From Leifsonia sp. 71-9 (GTDB lineage Bacteria; Actinomycetota; Actinomycetes; Actinomycetales; Microbacteriaceae), in assembly GCF_001898805.1 (NCBI RefSeq), contig NZ_MKVJ01000021.1:300506-364505 (forward strand): a stretch of 64,000 nucleotides of DNA. Direction: 5' to 3'. Below the pieces are notes generated by a model, which saw nothing but the letters and a program-made list of their open reading frames with translations, had not been told where the DNA came from and made no database searches. The translations under genes were made by a program, and so were the position numbers. Below, piece by piece: positions 43,882 to 52,889 of the stretch; within the stretch, counting starts at the first letter, position 1; each line of letters starts with the position of its first letter.

Positions 43882-45051
43882 TCAGCGGGAGAGGCGGCGG
43901 TCGAGCAGGAACGCGGCGATGGTCGCGAGCACGAGCAGCGCGGCGCCGGCGAACAGCGTGGCCGAGCCGAGCGGCAGCAGCACGCCGACGAGGGCGGCGC
44001 CGAGCGACGAGAAGCCGACCTTGATGCCGGCCATCGTGACGAACACCTGCGCCTCGGCGCCGTGCGGCGCGTACGCCGTGCGCGCCGCGAGGCTGGCGGT
44101 GAAGAGCACTCCCGTCGCCGCGCCGAGTGCCGCGTACACGACGACGGCGAGCGGGAACGTGAGGGCCAGGAGGCCGGCGGCGAGCATCCCGAGCACCCCG
44201 AGCGTGCCGCGCAGGACGAGCCGATCGGCTTCGCCGCGGAGCGGGACGGCGATCAGCACGAGCGAGACGGCGAGGTTGCCGAAGCCGTACGCCGCGGTCA
44301 GCGTCGCCGACTGCGCGGGAGGCTGCGCGAGGGAGGCGGCCGTCGCCACCGCGATCAGCGGGACGGCCCCGAGCGGGATGGCCGTGACGGCCGTCGCGAC
44401 CGTCGTCCGCCGGAGGCCGGGCACGCGCACGAGCATCCCGATGGCCTGCAGGATGTTGACGGCGGGGGCGGGGCGGTCGCGGCCCTCCCGATCGGGCCGG
44501 GGGAGGAGCAGCACCAGCGCGGCGCCGACGAGGGCCGCGGCGGCCGCGCCGAGCACCGAGACGGCAGGACCGGCCGTCGCGGCGACGGCTCCGATCGCCG
44601 CGGGGCCGGCCGTGCCCGCGATGCCGTAGGTGGCCGCGTCGACGCTCTGGGCGCGGCGTTGTGCGACCGCATCACCGCCGACGATGCCCGCGAGCTGGCT
44701 GCTCATCCCGCCGGTCAGGAGGGGGCCGGCGGCGCCGGCGACGAGGAGGGCGATCGCGCCGAGCCACGGTGCGGTTCCGATCGCGGGGACGGCGACGGCC
44801 AGCGCCAGTCCGTAGAGGGCGCCCGCCGCGGAGAGCACCGCGCGCTTGGCGTGCGTTCTATCCAACAGTTGCGCGGCCACTGGCCCGAGCAGGTGCGGCA
44901 GCGTGATGCATGCCGCCAGGAGGCCGGTCCCGGCACCGAGGCGGTGCTGCTGCGCGAGCAGGACGACGCCGATGACCGCGGCCGCATCCGCCCCGCGCAG
45001 GAGGCAGGCCGCGACGACGTACACCGCCAGCCCGCTCCGCCTCCCCCGCAC
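43882..45051 (-). CDS. MFS transporter
   Basis: A 389-residue permease with about 12 hydrophobic segments. A basic loop (DRTHAKRAVLSAAGALYG) lies between helices 2 and 3, as in the MFS family, and a charged central loop LLLPRPDREGRDRPAP sits at about 190. Of the possible GTG starts, 45051 was chosen because TACGGT lies seven bases upstream; GTG 45060 is an alternative three codons longer. The substrate is unknown. Confidence 0.8.
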   Translation of the reverse strand: MRGRRSGLAVYVVAACLLRGADAAAVIGVVLLAQQHRLGAGTGLLAACITLPHLLGPVAAQLLDRTHAKRAVLSAAGALYGLALAVAVPAIGTAPWLGAIALLVAGAAGPLLTGGMSSQLAGIVGGDAVAQRRAQSVDAATYGIAGTAGPAAIGAVAATAGPAVSVLGAAAAALVGAALVLLLPRPDREGRDRPAPAVNILQAIGMLVRVPGLRRTTVATAVTAIPLGAVPLIAVATAASLAQPPAQSATLTAAYGFGNLAVSLVLIAVPLRGEADRLVLRGTLGVLGMLAAGLLALTFPLAVVVYAALGAATGVLFTASLAARTAYAPHGAEAQVFVTMAGIKVGFSSLGAALVGVLLPLGSATLFAGAALLVLATIAAFLLDRRLSR

Positions 45052-45107
45052 TCGACGCACCGTACTCCGGTGGCGAAGGGGTGGTGAGGACTCGGGTGGG
45101 GGCGCCG

Positions 45108-46019
45108 CTAGGCGCGGCGGGCGCGGGTGCGGCCGTTGAGGCGGTCGTCGAGCCAGTGCGCGGCGATGAGGCGCGAGGGGCGTGTGGCCTCCTCGGGCGT
45201 CTCGACCGGCTGCGCGGGCGCCCGGTCGGGCTGCGCCCGGCGCACCAGTGGGCCGTGCGCGTGGTCCGCGAAGCGGCTGCGGGCCGCCGCGTCGGACTCG
45301 AGCAGGATGCCGTCGCGCACGTCGACACGCGCGGCATCCTGCTCGTCCCGAAGGCCGGTCCCTTGCACGGCCGTGCCTTCGAGCTCGCCCTCCAGCGGCG
45401 CGGCCGTTGCAGCGAGCCGCGGCAGCCGGATGGCGAAGAACGGGATGGTGATGGCGCAGAGCGGCCCGATCAGCAGCGCCTCGGCGAGGGTGCCGACGCC
45501 GACGTTGCCGCCGAGGAACCAGCCGATGATGAGCACCACGATCTCGATGCCCGTCCGCACGGCCCAGATCGGCCAGCCGGTGCGGGCGTGGAGGCCCGTC
45601 ATCAGGCCGTCGCGGGGGCCCGGCCCGAGCTGGGCGCCGATGTAGAGGCCGGTCGCCACGGCGAGCAGCGCGAGCCCGGCGAGGAACACGAGGATCTGCG
45701 CCCACAGCTCCGTCTGCTGTGGGATGATCCACAGCCCGAACTGCGCGCTCGGCCCGACCAGCAGCACGTTCAGCACGGTGCCGAGGCCCGGGCGCTGGCG
45801 CAGCGGGATCCAGAGCAGCAGCACGGCCAGCCCGACGACGTTGGTGATGAGGCCGAACGCCCACCCGCTGTGGATCGACAGGCCCTGCGCGAGCACATCC
45901 CACGGCGACACCCCGATGGCGGCCCGCACCATCAGCGCGATGGCCATCCCGTAGAGGAAGAGGCCGATCAGCAGCTGGACGAGGCGCCGGGTCAGGAGGA
46001 GTCGAGTGGTCACCTTCAC
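45108..46019 (-). CDS. YczE-like integral membrane protein
   Basis: A 303-residue protein. Five membrane helices in residues 8-205 show the YczE/YitT-like motifs MVRAAIGVSPWDVLAQGLS, GLYIGAQLGPGPRDGLMTGL and a C-terminal LAEALLIGPLCAITIP. A long charged tail (210-303) follows. YczE proteins are typically divergent from a MocR-type regulator, as here. GTG 46019 was chosen because GACGAT lies six bases upstream; an ATG at 46046 would start inside the operator. Confidence 0.85.
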   Translation of the reverse strand: MKVTTRLLLTRRLVQLLIGLFLYGMAIALMVRAAIGVSPWDVLAQGLSIHSGWAFGLITNVVGLAVLLLWIPLRQRPGLGTVLNVLLVGPSAQFGLWIIPQQTELWAQILVFLAGLALLAVATGLYIGAQLGPGPRDGLMTGLHARTGWPIWAVRTGIEIVVLIIGWFLGGNVGVGTLAEALLIGPLCAITIPFFAIRLPRLAATAAPLEGELEGTAVQGTGLRDEQDAARVDVRDGILLESDAAARSRFADHAHGPLVRRAQPDRAPAQPVETPEEATRPSRLIAAHWLDDRLNGRTRARRA

Positions 46020-46022
46020 AAT

Positions 46023-46062
46023 CCAATCGTCCGATTGGCCTTCCATCAAGATGCCAATTCGG
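46023..46062. promoter_or_regulatory. MocR-type operator set between yczE-like and mocR-like genes
   Basis: CCAATCG-TC-CGATTGG (46023-46038) is a perfect 7-bp-arm inverted repeat, and CCAATTCGG (46054-46062) is a third related element. MocR proteins bind direct plus inverted repeats of this type. The set overlaps both predicted leaderless promoters. Confidence 0.6.
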
Positions 46063-46076
46063 TTAAGGTGGCATGC

Positions 46077-47555
46077 ATGTCGGATCCGCATCTCACCGCC
46101 CGCTCGCTGGAGACCCTGCTCGGTCAGTGGCGCGGAGCCGGCTCGCAGTACCAGGAGCTCGCCGACCGCGTGCGCCTCCTGGTACTCGACGGCCGCATCC
46201 CGATCGGCACCCGCCTCCCGGCCGAGCGCGATCTCGCCGGCCGCCTCGGGCTGAGCCGCACCACGGTCGCCGCGGCCTACCGTCAGCTGCGCGAGGGCCG
46301 TTTCGTGGACAGCGTCCGCGGCTCGGGCAGCGTCGCGCGGCTCCCCGGCCCGGCTCTGGCGCTGCCCGCGGGCGGCGGCGACGGGATGCTGGACTTCACC
46401 AAGGCCGCGCTCCCCGCGGCCACCGCCCTCCCGGCCGCCGCGCGCGCCGCCGCCGAGGAGCTGCCGCACTTCCTGCCCGACTCCGGCTACGACCCGGTCG
46501 GCCTCCCGCACCTGCGCGCCGCCATCGCCGCGCGCTACACCGAGCGCGGCCTCCCGACCGAACCGGACCAGGTGCTCGTGACCGTGGGCGCGCAGCAGGC
46601 GATCGCGCTGATCGCCCGCACCTTCCTCGGCCGCGGCGACCGCGCCCTGGTCGAGATGCCGACCTACCCGCACGCGACCGAGGCCATCCGGCTCGCGGGC
46701 GCGCGGCTCGTGCCGATCACGGTGACGCCGCCCGAGGACGGCCCGCACGCGCTCGGCGTCGAGGACGACGGCTGGGACGCGGAGGCGATCGAGCAGACCA
46801 TCCGCCGCGCGAACCCGGCGCTGGCCTACCTCATCCCGGACTTCCAGAACCCGACCGGCGCCTCCATGTCGCCGGCCACCCGGGAGCGCGTGCTCGCGGC
46901 GGCGGCCGCGCAGGGCACGATCGTCGTCGCCGACGAGACCACCGGGGAGCTGGACATCGACCGCGTGGGGGAGCACCTCCCGATGCCCGCCTACGCCGAG
47001 CGTACCGCCGGCGGAGCACCGGTGCTGCTCATCGGCTCGGCGAGCAAGAGCCTCTGGGGCGGCCTGCGGATCGGCTGGATCCGCGCCGACCGCCCGCTCG
47101 TGCAGCGCATGATCGCCGCCAAGCCCGCCACCGACCTCGGCACGCCGATGATCGAGCAGCTCGTCGTCGCGCGCATGCTGCCGCAGATCCCGGAGATCGT
47201 GGAGGAGCGGCGCGTGCAGCTGCGGGAGGGGCGCGACACCGTGCGCCGCCTGATCGCCTCCACCTTCCCCGACTGGACGATGCCGCCCCTGCACGGCGGC
47301 CTCGCGGCCTGGGTCGGCATCGGCGCGCCCGTCAGCTCCGCGCTCACCCTCGCCGCCCGCAACCACGGCCTGCTGATCGCCGCCGGCCCGCGGTTCGGGC
47401 TCGACGGCGCCTTCGAGCGGTTCCTGCGCATCCCGATCACGTATTCGGTGGACGAGTTCGAGCGCGCGTTCGCCGCGCTCGAACGCGCCTGGGCCGTCGC
47501 GGCGAACGAGCCAGCGCCCTACTTCGACGCGGCGGCGCTGCCCAACGTGGTCTGA
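46077..47555 (+). CDS. MocR/PdxR-type regulator (GntR domain fused to aminotransferase)
   Basis: A 492-residue protein. Residues 20-85 are a GntR winged helix (RLPAERDLAGRLGLSRTTVAAAY), and residues 100-480 are a class I aminotransferase fold. The PLP lysine is in IGSASKSLWGGLRIGW (about 320), with FQNPTG-type DFQNPTGASMSP before it. Start ATG 46077 has TAAGGT seven bases upstream. It corresponds to the YczR group that pairs with YczE membrane proteins. The last 37 bases overlap the convergent SDR gene. Confidence 0.93.
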   Translation: MSDPHLTARSLETLLGQWRGAGSQYQELADRVRLLVLDGRIPIGTRLPAERDLAGRLGLSRTTVAAAYRQLREGRFVDSVRGSGSVARLPGPALALPAGGGDGMLDFTKAALPAATALPAAARAAAEELPHFLPDSGYDPVGLPHLRAAIAARYTERGLPTEPDQVLVTVGAQQAIALIARTFLGRGDRALVEMPTYPHATEAIRLAGARLVPITVTPPEDGPHALGVEDDGWDAEAIEQTIRRANPALAYLIPDFQNPTGASMSPATRERVLAAAAAQGTIVVADETTGELDIDRVGEHLPMPAYAERTAGGAPVLLIGSASKSLWGGLRIGWIRADRPLVQRMIAAKPATDLGTPMIEQLVVARMLPQIPEIVEERRVQLREGRDTVRRLIASTFPDWTMPPLHGGLAAWVGIGAPVSSALTLAARNHGLLIAAGPRFGLDGAFERFLRIPITYSVDEFERAFAALERAWAVAANEPAPYFDAAALPNVV

Positions 47556-48457
47556 GCGTCCGCTCCGGTCCGGCTCGCGGCGACCGCCCACAGCGAGGTG
47601 GGCAGGTCGCGCCCGCGGGCGCTGCGCGGCAGGCCGGCGCGATGGGTCGGGCCGGTCAGCGCCCAGCGGTCGGGTCCGTAGTAGGCGCCCTGCGCGGCCT
47701 CCGGGTCGGCGGCGGCGAAGAGCAGCGGTTCCGCACCCTGCTCGACGCCCTGCGACGGGAGCAGGGTGCGATTCGAGGGCCGCAGGGCCTTGCTCTCGCT
47801 CCGCGCGAGGTTGCGGCCCGCCGTCTGCAGGTTCGTCCGGGTGTAGCCGGGGTGCGCCGCGGTGCTGAGGAGTCCCCAGCCGTGCTCCTCCGAGAGCGCG
47901 GCGAGGTGGAGGGCCATCAACAGGTCGGCGAGCTTGGACTGCGCGTAGGCGCGCCCGGCCCGGTAGCGACGCTCCGAGTCGAGGTCCTCGAAGTGGATGC
48001 CGCCGAAGTTCGCCGTGCCGCTCGACATCGTCGCGACGCGCGGCGACGGCGACTCCAGGATGCGCGGCAGGAGCAGGTTCGTCAGCAGGAACGGGCCGAG
48101 GAAGTTGCTCTGCCACTGCAGCTCGTGCCCGTCGACGGTGACCGTGCGCTTCGGCGGGACCATGACGCCCGCGTTGTTGACGAGGGTGTCGATGCGCTCG
48201 CCGTCGGCCAGCATCCCCTCGGCGAAGGCGCGCACGCTCGCGAAGTCGGCCAGGTCGATGCGGCGCAGTTCGAGCTGCGCGCCGGGCACGCGGGCCAGGA
48301 TGTCGCGGCGCGCGGACTCGCCCTTGTCGAGCGAGCGCACGGCCATGGTGACGCGCGCGCCGGCCGCGGCGAGCCGGGCCGTCGCCTCCTTGCCGGTGCC
48401 GCTGTTGGCGCCCGTCACGACGACGGAGCGTCCGGTCTGGTCGGGAACGGTGTACAT
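47519..48457 (-). CDS. Short-chain dehydrogenase/reductase
   Basis: A 312-residue SDR. The cofactor loop is VVVTGANSGTGKEAT (about 13), then NNAGVM (about 91), and the catalytic Tyr-x-x-x-Lys is in YAQSKLADL (about 168), after a Ser in ATMSSGTANF. It resembles the retinol-dehydrogenase-like 'atypical' group. Start ATG 48457 lies behind GGAGGAT. It is divergent from a TetR gene, with operators between, and its end overlaps the MocR gene. Confidence 0.9.
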   Translation of the reverse strand: MYTVPDQTGRSVVVTGANSGTGKEATARLAAAGARVTMAVRSLDKGESARRDILARVPGAQLELRRIDLADFASVRAFAEGMLADGERIDTLVNNAGVMVPPKRTVTVDGHELQWQSNFLGPFLLTNLLLPRILESPSPRVATMSSGTANFGGIHFEDLDSERRYRAGRAYAQSKLADLLMALHLAALSEEHGWGLLSTAAHPGYTRTNLQTAGRNLARSESKALRPSNRTLLPSQGVEQGAEPLLFAAADPEAAQGAYYGPDRWALTGPTHRAGLPRSARGRDLPTSLWAVAASRTGADAQTTLGSAAASK

Positions 48458-48506
48458 GGGATCCTCCGTCGTGCTGTGGATGTCCGGTTCGATCGTGAAA
48501 TAATGA

Positions 48507-48549
48507 ACCGGTGGTCTGTTACGGACAGTAATAGACCGATGGTCTGTTA
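48507..48549. promoter_or_regulatory. TetR-type operators between SDR and TetR genes
   Basis: ACCGGTGGTCTGTTA (48507-48521) and ACCGATGGTCTGTTA (48535-48549) are direct repeats 28 bases apart, and the second contains the dyad AGACC-GAT-GGTCT. An inverted arrangement GTCTGTTAC/GTAATAGAC also bridges them. They probably bind the TetR protein encoded at 48565. Confidence 0.6.
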
Positions 48550-48564
48550 GCAAGGGGGTCCCCG

Positions 48565-49266
48565 ATGTCCCAGCCGACGTCCCAGCCGACGTTCAGCCGG
48601 GCGCGCAGCGTCGAGCAGCGCGCGCAACGCCGGGAGGACATCCTGGGCGCCGCCCGCGCGATGCTCGACGACACCCGCGTCGCCGACCTGAGCCTCAACG
48701 AGCTGGCGAGGCGCGTCGGCCTCGCCAAGTCGAACGTGCTGCGCTACTTCGAGTCGCGGGAGGCCGTGCTGCTCGACCTCTACGATCGCGAGTTCCGCGA
48801 GTGGCTCGACGCCCTGGAGGAGCGGCTCGCGGCGACGCCCGAGCACACCGCGGGCTCCCTCGCCGCGGCGGTGGCCGAGACGGTGGCCGCGCGGCCGGTG
48901 CTGGCCGAGCTCTGCGCGAGCGCCCCGGGCATCCTGGAGCACAACATCTCGGGGGAGGTCGCGCGGGCCTACAAGCGGGGGATGCTCACGTCGGCGGCGC
49001 GGCTCGCGGCACTGGCGGAGCCCTGGATCGGAGGCGAGGAGTCGGACGCCCTGGTGTTCGTCGGGGCGGTCACGCTCGCCATCGGCGGCATCTGGTCGAG
49101 CTGCCGGGTGTCGCCCGGGATGGCCGAGGCCTACGCGCTCGACCCGGAGCTCGCCCGGTACCGGCTCGACTTCGCGTCCAGCCTCCGGACGGGCGTCGCG
49201 GTCGTGATCCGCGGACTGCGCGCCGCCCGGGTGGAGGCCCGGGTGGAGGGCGCAGCCGCGAAGTAG
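48565..49266 (+). CDS. TetR-family regulator
   Basis: A 233-residue regulator. Its helix-turn-helix is standard (ILGAARAMLDDTRVADLSLNELA, then AKSNVLRYFESREAVLLDLY at about 50-70), and the C-terminal domain is of the TetR_C type with a GGIWSSCRVSPGMAEAY segment. The start ATG is followed by a duplicated SQPTSQPT segment. It is divergent from the SDR gene, which it most likely represses. Confidence 0.92.
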   Translation: MSQPTSQPTFSRARSVEQRAQRREDILGAARAMLDDTRVADLSLNELARRVGLAKSNVLRYFESREAVLLDLYDREFREWLDALEERLAATPEHTAGSLAAAVAETVAARPVLAELCASAPGILEHNISGEVARAYKRGMLTSAARLAALAEPWIGGEESDALVFVGAVTLAIGGIWSSCRVSPGMAEAYALDPELARYRLDFASSLRTGVAVVIRGLRAARVEARVEGAAAK

Positions 49267-49302
49267 TACCACGGCATGAGGAACTTGCACCTTCTGCAAT
49301 GA

Positions 49303-49342
49303 GATGCTGGACCTGCGTCATCGATGCCGCACGTCCAGCATC
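49303..49342. repeat. 40-bp near-perfect palindrome before the RND exporter
   Basis: The left half GATGCTGGACCTGCGTCATC and right half GATGCCGCACGTCCAGCATC pair at 18 of 20 positions around CATCGATG. It lies 24 bases before the exporter start, so it is a possible operator or an RNA hairpin in the leader. Confidence 0.75.
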
Positions 49343-49365
49343 CACACCCGCTGAGGGGAACATCC

Positions 49366-52300
49366 GTGCACTTTCTCGCTGTGCTCAGCATGAAGAACCG
49401 CGCGCTGATCGCGCTCGTCACCATCGTGGCGGCCGTGTTCGGCGGTCTCGCGCTCGCCAATCTGAAGCAGGAACTGATCCCCTCGATCTCGTTCCCGCAG
49501 CTCGCCATCGTGTCGACCTACCCCGGCGCGTCGCCCGAGGTCGTCAACAACGACGTGAGCACCCCGGTCGAGGCCGCCATCCAGGGCGTCCCCGACCTCG
49601 AGAGCACCTCGGCGGTGAGCAGCACCAACCAGTCGATCATCACGGCGAAGTTCACCTACGGCACCGACCTGGCGACGGCCGAGCAGAAGATCGACCGCGC
49701 GATCAACCAGATCTCGTCGACCCTCCCCTCGGGCGTCCAGCCCCAGGTCGTCTCCGGCAGCATCGACGACCTCCCCGTCATCCAGCTGGCGGTCAGCAGC
49801 AGCGGCGACCAGCGGACGCTCGCCGACGACATCACGAAGCTCGCCCTCCCCGACATCAAGGACGTCACGGGCGTCAACGACGCGCAGCTCGTCGGCGAGG
49901 TCGGCCGGCGCATCACCATCACCCCGGACGCGGCCAAGCTCGCCGCGGCGGGAGTGAGCAGTTCGGCCGTGAAGGACGCCCTGCAGCAGAACGGCGTGCT
50001 GCTCCCGGGCGGCTCGATCACCGAGGACGGCAAGACCCTCTCCATCCAGTCGGGCAAGCAGCTCGCGTCGGTCGACGACATCGCGGCGCTGCCGCTGGTG
50101 CGCAGCGCGACGGCGGGCGCGGGCGCGTCGGGCTCGGGGGCGTCGGGGTCCGGCGCTTCCGGTGCGACGGGTGCCTCCGGTGCGGCCGGCGCGACGGGTG
50201 CCACGGGCGCGACCGGTGCGACCGGTGCCACGGGATCCGCCGCCGCCGATGCGGCAGCCGCGGCCGCCGAGCCGACCACACCGCCGACCATCGGCGACGT
50301 CGCGACGGTCGCCGAGACCGACGACCCGATCACCTCCATCTCGCGCGTCGACGGCAAGCCGGCGCTCACGATCGCGGTCACGAAGCTCCCCTCCGCCAAC
50401 ACCGTCGAGGTCTCGCACGGCGTGACGGAGCTCATCCCCGACCTCCAGAAGAAGCTCGGCTCGGACGCGAAGATCACCGTCGTGTTCGACCAGGCCCCGT
50501 TCATCACCCAGTCGATCAACTCGCTCACCGAGGAGGGCCTGCTCGGCCTCGTGATGGCGGTCATCGTCATCCTGGTGTTCCTGCTGTCGATCCGCTCCAC
50601 CCTGGTGACGGCGATCTCCATCCCGACCAGCGTGCTCATCACGTTCGTCGTGATGTGGGCGACGGGGTACACCCTCAACATCATCACGCTCGGCGCGCTG
50701 ACGATCGCGATCGGCCGTGTGGTCGACGACTCGATCGTCGTCATCGAGAACATCAAGAGACAACTGGTGCCCGGCGCCGACCGGGCGGTCACGATCGTCC
50801 GCGCGGTCCGGGAGGTCGCGGGCGCGATCACCGCCTCCACCATCACGACCGTCGCGGTGTTCCTGCCGCTGGCGTTCGTCGGCGACGTGACCGGCGAGCT
50901 GTTCCGGCCGTTCGCCCTCACCGTGACCATCGCGCTCCTGTCGTCGTTGCTCGTGGCGCTGACGATCGTCCCGGTGCTCGCCTACTGGTTCCTGCGCGCT
51001 CCGAAGGCCCGCAAGCACGAGGGCGGCGCGGCCGACGACGAGGCGGCGCACCTGACCGTCGAGGAGGCCGCCGCCTCCGGTCACGACGAGCTCGAGCACC
51101 CGTCGCGCCTGCAGAAGGGCTATCTGCCGATCATCCGCTGGACGCTGAAGCACTCGGCGATCACGATGATCATCGCGCTCGTCGTCCTCGTCGGGACCGG
51201 ATTCCTCGCGCCGCTGATGAAGACGAACTTCCTCGGCGCGAGCGGCCAGAACTCGCTCACGATCACCCAGACCCTGGAGCCCGGCGCGAGCCTGCAGGCG
51301 AAGGACGACGCCGCGAAGTCGGTCGAGCAGAAGCTGCTCGACACGAAGGGCGTCGAGACCGTGCAGGTGTCGATCGGCTCCAGCGGCTCCTCCCTGCGCG
51401 ACGCCTTCGCGGGCGGCGGTGGCGGCAGCACGACCTTCTCGATCACGACCGATCCGGACGCCGATCAGGAGAAGCTGCAGAACACCATCGAGAGCGAGCT
51501 CGGCTCCATCAAGGACCAGGGCACCATCCAGGTGTCGTCGCAGAGCGGGTTCGGCGCCTCCAGCGACATCGAGGTGGACGTCACCGCGAGCACGAGCCAG
51601 GAGCTGCAGACGGCGACCGACTCGATCGTCGCCGAGCTGAAGAAGCACTCGTCGCTCAAGCAGGTCACCGACAACCTGAGCGCCTCGCTGCCGTACATCG
51701 CGGTGACCGTCGACCGCACCAAGGCGGCGGAGGCGGGCCTCAGCGAGGTCGCCGTCGGCACCATCGTCTCGCAGGCGATGCAGCCGACCCAGGCCGGCAC
51801 GGTCGCGATCGACAACACGACGCTGACGATCTACATCCAGAACTCGAACGCGCCGACGACCGTCGCCGCGCTCGCGGACCTGCAGATCCCGACCGCGACC
51901 GGTGTGGTGCCGCTCAGCACGCTGGCGACCGTGGAAGAGGCGAAGGGACCGGCCACCGTCACCTCGGAGCGCGGCCTGCGCACCTCCACGGTCACGGCGA
52001 CCCCGGCGACCGACAACCTCTCGGTGGCGAACGGCGACGTGACCAAGGCGCTCGCCAAGGCGAAGCTGCCGGAGGGCGCGACGGCCACGATCGGCGGCGT
52101 CTCGTCGAGCCAGACCGACGCCTTCGCGCAGCTCGGCCTCGCGCTGCTGGCGGCCATCCTGATCGTCTACATCGTGATGGTGGCGACGTTCCGCTCGCTG
52201 CGCCAGCCGCTGCTGCTGCTCGTCTCGGTGCCGTTCGCGGCGACCGGCGCCATCCTGCTGCAGATCGTCTCGGGCATCCCGCTCGGCGTCGCCTCCCTCA

Positions 52301-52794
52301 TCGGCGTGCTGATGCTGATCGGCATCGTGGTGACCAACGCGATCGTGCTCATCGACCTGGTGAACCAGTACCGCAGGCGCGGGCTCTCGGTCTCCGAGGC
52401 CGTCGTGCACGGTGCCTCCCGCCGTCTGCGCCCGATCCTGATGACGGCGCTCGCGACCATCGCGGCGCTCACCCCGATGGCGATCGGCCTCACCGGCCAC
52501 GGCGGGTTCATCTCGCAGCCGCTCGCGATCGTCGTGATCGGCGGCCTGATCTCCTCCACGGTGCTGACGCTGGTCGTGCTCCCGACGCTCTACAACCTCG
52601 TCGAGGGTGCGCGCGAGCGCCGCGAGGCGCGGCGGTCGGCGAAGCGCGGCGACGGTGGCGGCGACGGCTCGACGGGTGGACCCGGCGCGGGCGAGCCCGT
52701 CACGGGAGGCCCGAGTGCGACCGGCGGCGTCGTGCCGGTCTCCGGCCCGCTGCCGCCGGTGTTCACCCCGCCCGCGGGCGGCCAGCAGCTCTGA
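49366..52794 (+). CDS. RND-family efflux permease (AcrB/HAE-like)
   Basis: A 1142-residue transporter with the standard two-repeat layout: first helix near 10-30, a large extracytoplasmic domain, helices near 370-540 with GRVVDDSIVVIENIKRQ (proton-relay Asp pair), a second external domain, and helices from about 915 to 1080 with LIGVLMLIGIVVTNAIVLIDLV. Oddly, the first external domain carries a Gly-Ala-x repeat (about residues 250-290). GTG 49366 behind GAGGGG was chosen over ATG 49324. No membrane-fusion partner is nearby. Substrate unknown. Confidence 0.9.
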   Translation: MHFLAVLSMKNRALIALVTIVAAVFGGLALANLKQELIPSISFPQLAIVSTYPGASPEVVNNDVSTPVEAAIQGVPDLESTSAVSSTNQSIITAKFTYGTDLATAEQKIDRAINQISSTLPSGVQPQVVSGSIDDLPVIQLAVSSSGDQRTLADDITKLALPDIKDVTGVNDAQLVGEVGRRITITPDAAKLAAAGVSSSAVKDALQQNGVLLPGGSITEDGKTLSIQSGKQLASVDDIAALPLVRSATAGAGASGSGASGSGASGATGASGAAGATGATGATGATGATGSAAADAAAAAAEPTTPPTIGDVATVAETDDPITSISRVDGKPALTIAVTKLPSANTVEVSHGVTELIPDLQKKLGSDAKITVVFDQAPFITQSINSLTEEGLLGLVMAVIVILVFLLSIRSTLVTAISIPTSVLITFVVMWATGYTLNIITLGALTIAIGRVVDDSIVVIENIKRQLVPGADRAVTIVRAVREVAGAITASTITTVAVFLPLAFVGDVTGELFRPFALTVTIALLSSLLVALTIVPVLAYWFLRAPKARKHEGGAADDEAAHLTVEEAAASGHDELEHPSRLQKGYLPIIRWTLKHSAITMIIALVVLVGTGFLAPLMKTNFLGASGQNSLTITQTLEPGASLQAKDDAAKSVEQKLLDTKGVETVQVSIGSSGSSLRDAFAGGGGGSTTFSITTDPDADQEKLQNTIESELGSIKDQGTIQVSSQSGFGASSDIEVDVTASTSQELQTATDSIVAELKKHSSLKQVTDNLSASLPYIAVTVDRTKAAEAGLSEVAVGTIVSQAMQPTQAGTVAIDNTTLTIYIQNSNAPTTVAALADLQIPTATGVVPLSTLATVEEAKGPATVTSERGLRTSTVTATPATDNLSVANGDVTKALAKAKLPEGATATIGGVSSSQTDAFAQLGLALLAAILIVYIVMVATFRSLRQPLLLLVSVPFAATGAILLQIVSGIPLGVASLIGVLMLIGIVVTNAIVLIDLVNQYRRRGLSVSEAVVHGASRRLRPILMTALATIAALTPMAIGLTGHGGFISQPLAIVVIGGLISSTVLTLVVLPTLYNLVEGARERREARRSAKRGDGGGDGSTGGPGAGEPVTGGPSATGGVVPVSGPLPPVFTPPAGGQQL

Positions 52795-52820
52795 GAGCGT
52801 CCCGGGCGATCGACACGTCG

Positions 52821-52834
52821 TCCGGGATCCCAGA
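52821..52834. promoter_or_regulatory. Predicted HutR operator upstream of hutG
   Basis: TCCGGGATCCCAGA, a near-palindrome identical to the site at 58502-58515 beside hutH and the IclR gene. It fits the TCTGwwATwCCAGA form reported for the IclR-type HutR of Corynebacterium glutamicum. The identity extends to 18 bases (52820-52837). Confidence 0.65.
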
Positions 52835-52835
52835 C

Positions 52836-52871
52836 GGGGGATGCGCGGGCTCACCGGCCCGCGCATCCCCC
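52836..52871 (+). terminator. Stem-loop terminator of the RND gene
   Basis: 14-bp perfect arms GGGGGATGCGCGGG and CCCGCGCATCCCCC around CTCACCGG, directly before the hutG promoter. Confidence 0.75.
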
Positions 52872-52889
52872 GCTCGGTATCGTCGCGCT

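Noticed and set aside
49318-52866. Very long open frame antisense to the RND exporter
   Set aside because: It is a shadow of high-GC coding sequence; composition is Arg/Gly/Asp-rich with no recognisable domain, while the plus-strand frame has clear RND motifs.
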